DNA of 12,854 nt from JAVBNJ01 sp031551625 (GTDB lineage Bacteria; Bacteroidota; Bacteroidia; Bacteroidales; UBA932), in contig JAVBNJ010000112.1 of the NCBI GenBank assembly GCA_031551625.1, positions 1-12,854 on the forward strand. The letters run 5' to 3'. The notes beneath the pieces are model-generated. The model saw nothing but the letters and a program-made list of their open reading frames with translations. It was not told the origin of the DNA and ran no database searches. The translations under genes were made by a program, and so were the position numbers. Shown one piece after another: positions 6,196-12,854 of the stretch. Within the stretch, counting starts at the first letter, position 1, and every line of letters begins with the position of its first letter.

Positions 6196-7095
6196 CTAAA
6201 AGATTAGTTTTGTGTACGTATTAGTTAGTTCTAACTGTACTTGTCTGCCAAAATACATGGCGTAGTTTGGTTCTTCATGCCCTGCCGGAAAGCCGTAGCA
6301 AACGGGGATTCCAAGTGGTGCGGCGTAGCCGTCGATAATTTCGCCGGCAGTTTTCCCTACGATAATTTCGTCGGCTTTCATAGTAGTGAAGTGTCCAACG
6401 ATCAATCCGGCTAAGCGTTGCAGTTTACCGCTGCGTTGCAGGTTGTTCAGCATCCGGTCGAGGTGGTAATGGAATTCGCTCACATCTTCGATGAATAGAA
6501 TAGAATTATCAGACCAGCAATCGTCGGGAGTAGCGGCGATGTTGAGTAACATAGATAAATTGCCGCCTGTCAGTCTCCCTCGCACTTTGCCATATTTGTT
6601 GAGCGGGTGTGCGGCAATCGTATATTCGGTCAATTCGCCGAACAGTGCTTGGCGTAGTGTGTGTGTGCTTTCGCTCTCGTTGCTGTCTGTGGGGAATGTT
6701 TTCGGCATGGCCCCGTGGATGCTTTGCAACCCCAAGCGTTGCAGACGTGCATGGATAAGAGTAACGTCGCTGAATCCAACTAACCATTTAGGCGATTGCA
6801 CGAGCGGCGAAAAATCAATGTCGTCAATAATTCGTCCGCAGCCGTAACCACCACGTGCACACAAAATGGCTTTTATTTCCGGATCGTTGATGGCGGCTTG
6901 CAGATCGGTGCGGCGCTCTTCGTCGGTACCTGCAAAACCCATGTACTGTGCAGTGGCATGGGCGCCCATTTTTACGCGCAGTCCCCAGCGTTCCAAATGT
7001 TTTACGGCATTGATCAGTAGTGCGGCATCAATTTTTCCGGCAGGCGATACAATGCTAATGTAATCGTTTTTTTTGAGGTAGGGGGGCTGTTGCAT
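6196..7095 (-). CDS. ldcA: Muramoyltetrapeptide L,D-carboxypeptidase (S66 family, LdcA)
   Basis: LdcA removes the terminal D-Ala from muropeptide tetrapeptides at the L,D bond during cytoplasmic peptidoglycan recycling. The 299-residue protein has normal family length and no signal peptide. Visible landmarks are DYISIVSPAG (11-20), ILCARGGYGCGRII (77-90, the oxyanion/turn region), the nucleophile Ser109 in VGFSDVT, Glu203 in LFIEDVSEFHYHLDR and His273 in GFPAGHEEPNYAM, which together form the Ser-His-Glu triad of S66 enzymes. The ATG at 7093-7095 lies just after a good promoter (7114-7144). Three bases separate its stop from recX. A link between recycling and RecA control is not implied; the pair is probably just co-transcribed. 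Confidence 0.93.
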   Translation of the reverse strand: MQQPPYLKKNDYISIVSPAGKIDAALLINAVKHLERWGLRVKMGAHATAQYMGFAGTDEERRTDLQAAINDPEIKAILCARGGYGCGRIIDDIDFSPLVQSPKWLVGFSDVTLIHARLQRLGLQSIHGAMPKTFPTDSNESESTHTLRQALFGELTEYTIAAHPLNKYGKVRGRLTGGNLSMLLNIAATPDDCWSDNSILFIEDVSEFHYHLDRMLNNLQRSGKLQRLAGLIVGHFTTMKADEIIVGKTAGEIIDGYAAPLGIPVCYGFPAGHEEPNYAMYFGRQVQLELTNTYTKLIF

Positions 7096-7113
7096 ACTTG
7101 TACATTTTCATTG

Positions 7114-7144
7114 CAAAGGTGCAATTTTTTTTGCCTTCCTCAAA
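7114..7144 (-). promoter_or_regulatory. Promoter of ldcA-recX
   Basis: On the minus strand, TTTG (7141-7144) and CACCTTTG (7114-7121) are 19 bp apart, matching the Bacteroidetes -33/-7 pattern with one mismatch (CA for TA). Initiation would fall near 7107, about a dozen bases before the ATG. The -7 box sits inside a small inverted repeat TTGCA-AAGG-TGCAA (7111-7124). Confidence 0.65.
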
Positions 7145-7161
7145 AAAAATAATTAAATTTA
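7130..7161 (+). promoter_or_regulatory. Probable promoter of antiporter-lipid kinase operon
   Basis: TTTG (7130-7133) and TAAATTTA (7154-7161) are 20 bp apart, matching the Bacteroidetes pattern with one mismatch at the last base of the -7 box. The ATG at 7176 is 14 bp downstream. Each divergent promoter has its -33 element inside the other's spacer. Confidence 0.45.
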
Positions 7162-7175
7162 CCGAAACAAAACCA

Positions 7176-8708
7176 ATGCCTATGATTATAGAACAAGCCC
7201 TCCTTATAGCCTCCTTATTACTTTTTGTCAGCGTGATTGCCGGGAAAACGGGTTACAGATTCGGTGTGCCGGTTTTGTTGCTTTTCTTGCTGATTGGTAT
7301 GGTGGCGGGCAACGATGGCTTGCACATTATTAATTTTCAAAATTTTCATATTGCTCAAAACATTGGTGTGGTGGCGTTGGCATGTATCCTTTTCTCCGGC
7401 GGGATGGATACCAAGTACGACGAAATACAACCGGTAGCATGGAAAGGTATTATCCTTGCAACGTTAGGTGTACTGCTCACGGCATTGCTTACGGGCGTGT
7501 TTATATACTATCTTTCCCAAACATTTTTTCCCGATTTTACGTTGACTTTCCTGGAATCGTTGTTGTTAGCGTCTGTTATGTCATCGACCGACTCTGCATC
7601 GGTATTTGCTATCCTGCGCTCACGCGGCCTTTCGTTGCGCCATCGCTTACGCCCTTTATTGGAACTCGAGAGCGGTAGCAACGACCCGATGGCTTACATG
7701 CTTACCATTACGCTTATCCCGTTGGTAATGGCCGATAATACGGGAGTCTCATGGGGGATGGTTACCTTGTTGTTTTTTGTACAATTGATTATTGGTGCAC
7801 TGGGTGGTTTTATATTAGGAAAATTAGCCGTACGGGTGATCAATAAAATCAATATTGATAATGATGCATTGTACCCGATTTTACTGATTGCCTGCATGCT
7901 GTTTATTTTTGCAGCAACCTATTTTGCCAAAGGTAACGGCTTCTTGGCTGTGTATATCGGCGGGCTGGTGATTGGTAATAGCAAGTTTGTGCACAAACGT
8001 ACCACACGGAAATTTTTCGACGGGTTGGCATGGCTCTTCCAAATTGTAATGTTCCTGGCATTGGGGTTACTTGTAAACCCTTCGGAGTTGTTGCCTATTG
8101 CAGGTGTTGGAATATCGGTAGGAGTATTTATGATTATTTTTTCGCGCCCATTGGCGGTGTTCATTAGCTTGGCTCCATTCCGTAAAATGCCGTTCAAAGA
8201 CCAGTTGTACGTATCGTGGATTGGCTTGCGTGGCGCAGTTCCTATCATCTTTGCCACCTATCCGATGATTGCCGATGTGCCGCATGCACGTATTATGTTC
8301 AACATTGTTTTCTTTATTACTATTCTTTCGCTGTTGGTGCAGGGAACTACAGTACCTTCGTTTGCAAGGATACTGGGACTGGCCAAACCCAACATGGCGG
8401 CACGCAAGTTGGAAGATTTTGATGTGGAATTTGCCGAAGATATTAAATCGTCGATGATGCAGGTAACACTTACCGAACCTATGTTGCGAAAGGGTTCCCG
8501 GTTGATGGATTTGCCTTTGCACGACAAAGCATTGGCGGTAATGGCCAAGCGCGACGATAATTATTTTATTCCTAAAGGGCAGACCGAATTGAAGGAAGGT
8601 GACAAGTTGCTGCTGATTTCGGAAGACGACAAGGTATTGGACGAAGCGTCGGATATGCTGGAGCAAATACATGTTGACTCAACAGACGAATTATTAAGTG
8701 TAAAATAA
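7176..8708 (+). CDS. Potassium (or sodium)/proton antiporter, CPA1 family with RCK_C domain (CvrA/NhaP2-like)
   Basis: A 510-residue inner-membrane antiporter with about 12 hydrophobic segments (residues 1-405), then a cytoplasmic RCK_C (TrkA_C) domain at about 427-494 that probably senses a ligand or ions. CPA1 motifs are clear: SSTDSASVFAILRSRGLSLR (136-155), ELESGSNDPMAYM (163-175, containing the ion-translocating Asp), and WIGLRGAVPIIFATYP (348-363). An RCK_C but no RCK_N domain is the layout of CvrA/NhaP2-type K+/H+ antiporters. The start at ATG 7176 (or 7182) is chosen because residues encoded from the TTG at 7098 would precede the promoter and lack homology. The stop TAA overlaps the next ATG by one base (TAATG), so translation is likely coupled to the lipid kinase. 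The exact cation cannot be fixed from sequence. Confidence 0.9.
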   Translation: MPMIIEQALLIASLLLFVSVIAGKTGYRFGVPVLLLFLLIGMVAGNDGLHIINFQNFHIAQNIGVVALACILFSGGMDTKYDEIQPVAWKGIILATLGVLLTALLTGVFIYYLSQTFFPDFTLTFLESLLLASVMSSTDSASVFAILRSRGLSLRHRLRPLLELESGSNDPMAYMLTITLIPLVMADNTGVSWGMVTLLFFVQLIIGALGGFILGKLAVRVINKINIDNDALYPILLIACMLFIFAATYFAKGNGFLAVYIGGLVIGNSKFVHKRTTRKFFDGLAWLFQIVMFLALGLLVNPSELLPIAGVGISVGVFMIIFSRPLAVFISLAPFRKMPFKDQLYVSWIGLRGAVPIIFATYPMIADVPHARIMFNIVFFITILSLLVQGTTVPSFARILGLAKPNMAARKLEDFDVEFAEDIKSSMMQVTLTEPMLRKGSRLMDLPLHDKALAVMAKRDDNYFIPKGQTELKEGDKLLLISEDDKVLDEASDMLEQIHVDSTDELLSVK

Positions 8709-9673
8709 TGGGCTGCGGAACAGGTACTAAAATCAAAGACGCATGGATGGTGGTGGTAAACCCCAAGGCCGGAAGCGGCCGGGGGCTTACCGATTGGCCG
8801 ATTATCTCCAACCAGATGAATAAAAGCGGTATTGACTTCACTTGTGTATTTACCGAACATAAATATCATGCCGTAGAATTGACCGTGAAAGCGATTAACG
8901 ATGGCTATCGAAAGATTGTAGCCATTGGCGGCGACGGTACCATCAACGAAATTGTGAACGGCCTGTTTATTCAGCAACAAGTGACGCCTGCCGAGGTATC
9001 GCTGGCGGTAATTCCTGCGGGAACAGGCAACGACTGGTTGCGCATGTTCGGCATCCCCAATACCTATTCGAAAGCGGTGCAGTCTATCGTAGAGCACCGT
9101 ACTATTTTGCAAGACGTGGGGTTGATTACATTCTACGAAACACGCATCAAGCATCAGCGCTACATGGCCAATGTGGCCGGCATGGGTTTCGATGCCATGG
9201 TCAACCGCCTTTTCAATCGGATGAAAGACGAAGGTCGCTACAATAAAAACCTGTATTTATGGGGAACGTTGCGTACATTATTTTCCTATCGTGCAAAGCG
9301 TTTTACAGTGAAAATAGACGATGTGTTGTTATATGATGGAGCCGTATTCACAGCTGCTGTCGGTATCGGCAAATTCAACGGCGGCGGTATGAACCAGATG
9401 CCTAATGCGGTGGTGGACGATGGTCTCTTTGATATTACGGTAGTGAAACGAATGAACCCGCTGAAAGTAATTTATCACTTTCATAAATTGTATAACGGGA
9501 AAATATATAAAATTGCGAAAGTCCTTGCTACGCAAGGTAAGCAAATTACCATCGAAACACAGCCCGAAAGCCCGATTGAAATTGACGGCGAAGCAATGGG
9601 CTATTCTCCTTTCACGTTTGAGTTGCTGCCACGCAGTATCAAAGTGGTGGTGGGAGCGGATTATGGGGCTTAG
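8708..9673 (+). CDS. Diacylglycerol/lipid kinase, DagK/YegS family
   Basis: This family phosphorylates diacylglycerol or related lipids and returns them to phospholipid synthesis. The 321-residue protein is cytoplasmic or membrane-peripheral and has the family motifs: VVVNPKAGSGRG (15-26), the nucleotide-binding GGDGTINEIVNG (74-85), PAGTGNDWLRMFGIP (103-117), and in the C-terminal beta-domain GIGKFNGGGMNQMPNAVVDD, then IEIDGEAMG, all in the normal order. ATG 8708 follows directly on the antiporter stop (TAATG), so the two are an operon. The N-terminal MGCGTGTK is not a lipobox. The TAG at 9671-9673 overlaps by 4 bp the stop of the convergent exporter gene. DgkB, YegS and sphingosine-kinase-like functions cannot be separated by eye. 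Confidence 0.9.
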   Translation: MGCGTGTKIKDAWMVVVNPKAGSGRGLTDWPIISNQMNKSGIDFTCVFTEHKYHAVELTVKAINDGYRKIVAIGGDGTINEIVNGLFIQQQVTPAEVSLAVIPAGTGNDWLRMFGIPNTYSKAVQSIVEHRTILQDVGLITFYETRIKHQRYMANVAGMGFDAMVNRLFNRMKDEGRYNKNLYLWGTLRTLFSYRAKRFTVKIDDVLLYDGAVFTAAVGIGKFNGGGMNQMPNAVVDDGLFDITVVKRMNPLKVIYHFHKLYNGKIYKIAKVLATQGKQITIETQPESPIEIDGEAMGYSPFTFELLPRSIKVVVGADYGA

Positions 9674-10788
9674 AAACCTATAAAATAGCCGCTCAATCCG
9701 ACGGCTAAACCAAGCACTACTTTTATTCCTTTTACGGTAAAGAATGCACGCGGGCTCTCGGCGAGTAACGGCAATGCCGTATGCCCATCCTGCACCAAAC
9801 AACTTGTGAGCAGTATGCTGAACGGTATGTTGCCTGCAGCAAATAGCGAAATAAAAATCATGTGTGGTCCCGATTCGGGTATCAGTCCTATGAGAATGGC
9901 AAGGAGCATGACGAGCAGCATGTTGTTCGTAATCCAGTCTTGAAAATCAACCCGCATCAGCAGCAAATGCACGACTGCCAACGCACCCAGTGTCCACAGG
10001 AAAATTTTGAAAAAGTGTTTTTTGATCACATGTCCCCACAAGTGTTCTTCGAGGAAATGATCGTCAACGGAAGCGATAAGAAAAAACGTAACAATGCTGA
10101 TGCAGCCGAACAAAATGTTCAACCAGCGTTCGCTGAACAGGATGCTGGCCGGTTCAGCGTGGGCATGCACGTGTCCATGTGCATGGCCGCATTCGGCAGT
10201 GTGCACATGGCCTTCGACTCCGTGGCTGTGTTCCAGCAAGCCCGACAGCATGGCTACGATAAACACCAGCAAACCCGCCAGTAGCAAGGCGCGCTGAAAC
10301 GATAGGTGCCGGAAATTAGTTATAATATTTGGCCAAAATTTGCCTTTCGATTCCAAATGCTCATGTTCGTGTACTTGAAAATGTTGTACGGAGAAAGGCG
10401 TTGGAAATCGCTTCACACAACGGTTTATTAGCCACCCTGCTATAATTGCAATTGCAAATAGAATTCCGTTAATCAACAACGCAGTGGCGGGCGACATGGC
10501 CAGTAATACAAACGACTCGTCGCCGGTGGTGGCAATAGTCATGGCTACCAGCGCGCCGAAATTGACAATGCCATGGGTAAACAACGACACTGCAGCAAAT
10601 CCGCCGATGCAACCGGGTACCAATCCCAGCAGTGCTGCCAACACAATTTGCCCGAATGGCGAGCGTTGCAAACGTTCAAGCGAATGTCCTTTCGAACGTA
10701 CGTTGATGTATTCGATAAATAACATCATCACCATTACCAAGCCGGTAATGAGAAAAGTATTTTTTATGATTTCCAATATCTCTTCCAT
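9670..10788 (-). CDS. 10-TM ArsP_2-type metal exporter candidate (putative manganese/arsenic efflux protein)
   Basis: A 372-residue polytopic membrane protein with around ten hydrophobic segments. Two halves repeat the same signature: LGLVPGCIGGFAAVSLFTHG (54-73) with ATTGDESFVLLAMSP (86-100) in the first, and IGLIPESGPHMIFISLFAAG (300-319) with LVQDGHTALPLLAESP (331-346) in the second, which points to internal duplication. Between them lies a His-rich hydrophilic loop (187-210; SHGVEGHVHTAECGHAHGH plus VHAH), with a smaller HEHEH at 140-144, good candidates for binding soft or transition metals. Pfam calls the family a putative 10TM heavy-metal exporter (ArsP_2); other catalogues call it a putative manganese transporter. 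The substrate is unproven. It lies 96 bp downstream of meaB on the same strand, with no clear promoter of its own. Confidence 0.8.
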   Translation of the reverse strand: MEEILEIIKNTFLITGLVMVMMLFIEYINVRSKGHSLERLQRSPFGQIVLAALLGLVPGCIGGFAAVSLFTHGIVNFGALVAMTIATTGDESFVLLAMSPATALLINGILFAIAIIAGWLINRCVKRFPTPFSVQHFQVHEHEHLESKGKFWPNIITNFRHLSFQRALLLAGLLVFIVAMLSGLLEHSHGVEGHVHTAECGHAHGHVHAHAEPASILFSERWLNILFGCISIVTFFLIASVDDHFLEEHLWGHVIKKHFFKIFLWTLGALAVVHLLLMRVDFQDWITNNMLLVMLLAILIGLIPESGPHMIFISLFAAGNIPFSILLTSCLVQDGHTALPLLAESPRAFFTVKGIKVVLGLAVGLSGYFIGF

Positions 10789-10796
10789 AGCATTCT

Positions 10797-10873
10797 CTCT
10801 GTGTTTCTCTGTGACTACTCCGTGTTTCTCTGTGATATTTTATTACACGGAAGGACACAGGACGCTCACAGAG
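10797..10873. repeat. Direct and inverted repeats with CACRGAG heptamers
   Basis: The 96-bp gap between meaB and the exporter gene carries CTCTGTGTTTCTCTGTGA (10797-10814) and a 17/18 copy at 10818-10835, a 21-bp direct repeat. The segment 10846-10873 is a partial inverted copy of 10797-10824. On the minus strand the left arm reads CACAGAG-AAA-CACGGAG-TAGT-CACAGAG and a fourth CACAGAG, spaced 10, 11 and 10 bp; the right arm on the plus strand shows CACGGAA, CACAGGA and CACAGAG at 10 and 11 bp. No open frame or clear promoter box was seen. Confidence 0.75.
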
Positions 10874-10884
10874 GTTCCGGAACT

Positions 10885-11958
10885 TTATTTTTTAAAATAA
10901 TTATTTAGCAGTTGCTCTGCCGCAATAAACGGGTCAAGTGCTCCCGCTGTTACGCGTTCTTCCAGTTTTTCTAATTGTGCAGCAATAGCTTCGTTGCCGT
11001 AGAATTTATTCTGCAATGTTTCGTTAATTGTTTCGTACATCCGGAAACGCGCTTGCTCGCGGCGGCGTTGCTCGAAATAGCCGTTACCTTTGGTCAGCGC
11101 TACATAATTTTCTATTTGTTGCAAGATCTCATTGAGCCCTGTTTTCTCCATTGCCGAGCACGTGAGTGCGCGCGGTTCCCAACCCGATGGCGGAGCGGGG
11201 AAGAGGTGCAGCGCACCCTGGTATTGCGCTTGCGCCTGCTGTGCTTTCTCAATATTGGTACCGTCGGCTTTGTTGATGACTAATAAGTCCGACATTTCCA
11301 TAATACCGCGCTTGATACCTTGCAATTCATCGCCTGCACCCGAAATCATGAGCAGCAGGAAGAAGTCGGTCATCGAATGAGCGGTTATCTCGGATTGACC
11401 TACGCCAACAGTTTCCACAAAAATATAATCGAACCCTGCCGCTTCACACAGCACGATGGTATCGCAAGTATGACGTGCTACACCGCCCAGCGAGCCGGTT
11501 CCCGGCGTCGGGCGAATGAATGCGCGCGGATCGCTGCTCAATGTTTCCATGCGGGTCTTATCGCCAAGTATGCTGCCTTTGCTGCGCTCGCTGCCCGGGT
11601 CAATGGCCAGCACCGCCAGTTTATGGTTACGCGATGTAATCATTCCGCCGAACGATTCGATAAACGTACTTTTTCCGGCACCCGGAACACCAGTAATGCC
11701 AATGCGAATAGAGTTTCCTGAATGTGGGCGGCAGGCATTCAATACTTGTTGTGCCAGTTCCTGGTGGTCGTAGCGGCGGCTCTCGATAAGGGTTATCGCA
11801 CGGCTTAACATAACCACATCGCCCGCAAGAATACCTTTCACATATTCATCCGTCGTCGGTTGTGGCCGCTGGCGTTTCTTTAAAAGAGCGACGGCGTTGG
11901 GATTCACCATTGGAGGTTGTTCCACGCCGTCGTTTACAATTAGCGCACTATCGTTCAT
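10885..11958 (-). CDS. meaB: Methylmalonyl-CoA mutase-associated GTPase MeaB
   Basis: MeaB is a G3E GTPase chaperone that gates cobalamin loading and protects methylmalonyl-CoA mutase in the propionate/succinate pathway. The 357-residue protein has the P-loop GITGVPGAGKSTFIESFGGM (87-106), the Mg/switch region AVLAIDPGSERSKGSILGDK (115-134), VETVGVGQSEI (181-191, switch II) and the base-specificity motif NKAD (229-232), in the spacing of MeaB/ArgK rather than HypB or UreG. The C-terminal FEQRRREQARFRMYETINE helix is the usual dimerisation arm. The start at 11956-11958 lies about 30 bases downstream of a good promoter. No mutase subunit gene is nearby. It lies on the same strand between the DUF1573 protein and the exporter gene. 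Confidence 0.95.
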   Translation of the reverse strand: MNDSALIVNDGVEQPPMVNPNAVALLKKRQRPQPTTDEYVKGILAGDVVMLSRAITLIESRRYDHQELAQQVLNACRPHSGNSIRIGITGVPGAGKSTFIESFGGMITSRNHKLAVLAIDPGSERSKGSILGDKTRMETLSSDPRAFIRPTPGTGSLGGVARHTCDTIVLCEAAGFDYIFVETVGVGQSEITAHSMTDFFLLLMISGAGDELQGIKRGIMEMSDLLVINKADGTNIEKAQQAQAQYQGALHLFPAPPSGWEPRALTCSAMEKTGLNEILQQIENYVALTKGNGYFEQRRREQARFRMYETINETLQNKFYGNEAIAAQLEKLEERVTAGALDPFIAAEQLLNNYFKK

Positions 11959-11993
11959 AGAGATTATTTAAATCATATCGTGAATCAACGGTG

Positions 11994-12026
11994 CAAAGTT
12001 AGTTAATTTTTCCGGTTACCATCAAA
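11994..12026 (-). promoter_or_regulatory. Promoter of meaB, inside the end of the upstream gene
   Basis: On the minus strand TTTG (12023-12026) and TAACTTTG (11994-12001), an exact TAnnTTTG match, are 21 bp apart. The -33 element lies in the last codons of the DUF1573-protein gene and the -7 box begins with that gene's TAA stop (11999-12001). The predicted leader of meaB is about 30 bases. Confidence 0.65.
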
Positions 12027-12854
12027 GACATCGTGCTTTGGTTGGGAGCATTGGTAATCAACGTTACCGAGTATAATTTATCACCGGCCGTTTCTTTCTT
12101 CGGGTTAAATACAATCTTTACTTTTGCCTTGGCGCCCGGCTTGATGGTAGTGGGAGCTACCGTTACTTTCAGTGCATCGTTATCCGTATCGGCTTTGTAA
12201 ATAACCAGGTCGCTTTTGCCAGTGTTTCCGATTTCGTATTCGGCGGTATAGCTGGCATTATTCTTTAATTCGCCAAAACCTATAGTGGAATTAGGTACCG
12301 ACGCAATAGGCGCTTTTTCGTAATCGGCCGATGTAAGTTTCGAAAAATCCTGTACAACGGTGGCATTTACTGTAAACTTACCGAGATCTTTACCTGCGGC
12401 TTTAATAGATACCGGATATTTCACATTGCCCCATTCCTGTTTTTTTGAAACAGCCGTATTGTAAGAGCAGCGGATGTAGCCTTTTTCGCCGGCCTTGAGG
12501 GTTGCAGGAACTGATTCGATCGTCAATTGGGCAGGCATCCCGGTAAATGACAATGTCAGGTTGCTGCTGCCAATATTGATAATTTCCAGCGAATCTTTTT
12601 TAGAACCTCCTTGCAGAATGCGGGCCAATGGTAATTGGTTAGCACGCAAGCGGAGGGATCCAAGGGCTACCGGATAGTACTCTTCGGTAGTAGCTACTTT
12701 GGCCACTACTTTCCCACGGATGTGTAGTGTTACCGGTTTGTTGTTGCTTGATATAACCGTCAGGCTTTTGTCGAAAGATACCGGAGCCGAGGGTGCATAC
12801 GTAGCTTGTACGAAGCCTTTTGCACCTGGGGCAATAGGTTCTTTGCTCCAGCCC
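11999..12854 (-). CDS. DUF1573 / Ig-like repeat protein, 5' end outside window
   Basis: The frame is open from the TAA at 11999-12001 to the window edge, about 284 residues; the GTG at 12706 is internal, because codons upstream of it continue a domain. Three Ig-like units are visible. The first is cut: EPIAPGAKGFVQATYAPS, then KSLTVISSNNKPVTLHIRGK, the ending of a DUF1573 domain. The second runs from SLEIINIGSSNLTLSF to GKFTVNATVV and contains PATLKAGEKGYIRCSYNT. The third runs from IGFGELKNNASYTAEYEIGN through KPGAKAKVKIVFNPKK to SLMVTGKIN at the C-terminus. DUF1573 proteins are common secreted or envelope proteins of Bacteroidetes; function is unknown and the signal peptide is not in view. 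The end of the gene carries the meaB promoter. Confidence 0.85.
   Translation of the reverse strand, partial: GWSKEPIAPGAKGFVQATYAPSAPVSFDKSLTVISSNNKPVTLHIRGKVVAKVATTEEYYPVALGSLRLRANQLPLARILQGGSKKDSLEIINIGSSNLTLSFTGMPAQLTIESVPATLKAGEKGYIRCSYNTAVSKKQEWGNVKYPVSIKAAGKDLGKFTVNATVVQDFSKLTSADYEKAPIASVPNSTIGFGELKNNASYTAEYEIGNTGKSDLVIYKADTDNDALKVTVAPTTIKPGAKAKVKIVFNPKKETAGDKLYSVTLITNAPNQSTMSLMVTGKIN

Noticed and set aside
7098..7175. TTG at 7098 as the start of the antiporter
   Set aside because: The segment holds both divergent promoters, and membrane-protein similarity begins at the ATG at 7176 or 7182.
8067..8672. A 201-codon open frame antisense to the antiporter (and others at 8561-9154 and 9329-9802)
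   Set aside because: Opposite well-supported genes, atypical composition, no motifs; shadows.
12495..12706. GTG at 12706 as the start of the DUF1573-type gene
   Set aside because: The frame stays open to the window edge and the codons upstream encode the end of an Ig-like domain, so the gene begins outside the window.

Overview
The window reads as a chromosomal segment of a Bacteroidota (Bacteroidales-like) genome. Supporting signs: start regions are A/T-rich and lack strong Shine-Dalgarno sequences; several intergenic regions carry the Bacteroidetes -7 box (TAnnTTTG) with an upstream TTTG; two secreted proteins follow the A|Q cleavage pattern common in this phylum; and the gene families fit (PF13568-type outer-membrane barrels, DUF1573, bacterial GH3, MeaB, LD-carboxypeptidase next to RecX). 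Family or genus cannot be fixed from the sequence alone. No rRNA, tRNA, CRISPR array, transposase or phage gene is visible, and no gene-free stretch exceeds about 110 bp.

Layout. Positions 1-3489 (+): the 3' end of mutS; a short palindrome; an AlbA_2/HATPase_c_4/winged-helix regulator-like protein carrying a 12-bp minisatellite that encodes a PKGT-repeat linker; and, overlapping it by ATGA, a GH3-family adenylating enzyme. Positions 3521-5685 (+): two paralogous outer-membrane beta-barrel proteins flank a VanX/DdpX-type D-Ala-D-Ala dipeptidase lipoprotein, and the block ends in a clear hairpin terminator. Positions 5734-7095 (-): an ldcA-recX operon. Positions 7176-9673 (+): a CPA1-type cation/H+ antiporter with an RCK_C domain, coupled by TAATG to a DagK-type lipid kinase. 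Positions 9670-12854 (-): a DUF1573/Ig-like protein whose 5' end is outside the window, then meaB, then a 10-TM ArsP_2-type metal exporter candidate with a histidine-rich loop.

How the genes relate: most are housekeeping or envelope functions. Two different peptidoglycan-peptide hydrolases occur close together: DdpX-like, predicted in the envelope, cutting D-Ala-D-Ala; and LdcA, cytoplasmic, cutting the L,D bond to D-Ala. Their promoters and strands differ, so this is proximity and not an operon. The tightest pairings are regulator-GH3, antiporter-lipid kinase and ldcA-recX, each with overlap or near-zero spacing.

The least ordinary items are the in-frame PKGT minisatellite between the ATPase-like module and the DNA-binding winged helix of the GH3-coupled regulator, and two intergenic inverted repeats built from spaced CACRRAG heptamers. 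I did not find convincing evidence of a wholly new multi-gene system; the regulator-GH3 pair is the best candidate.
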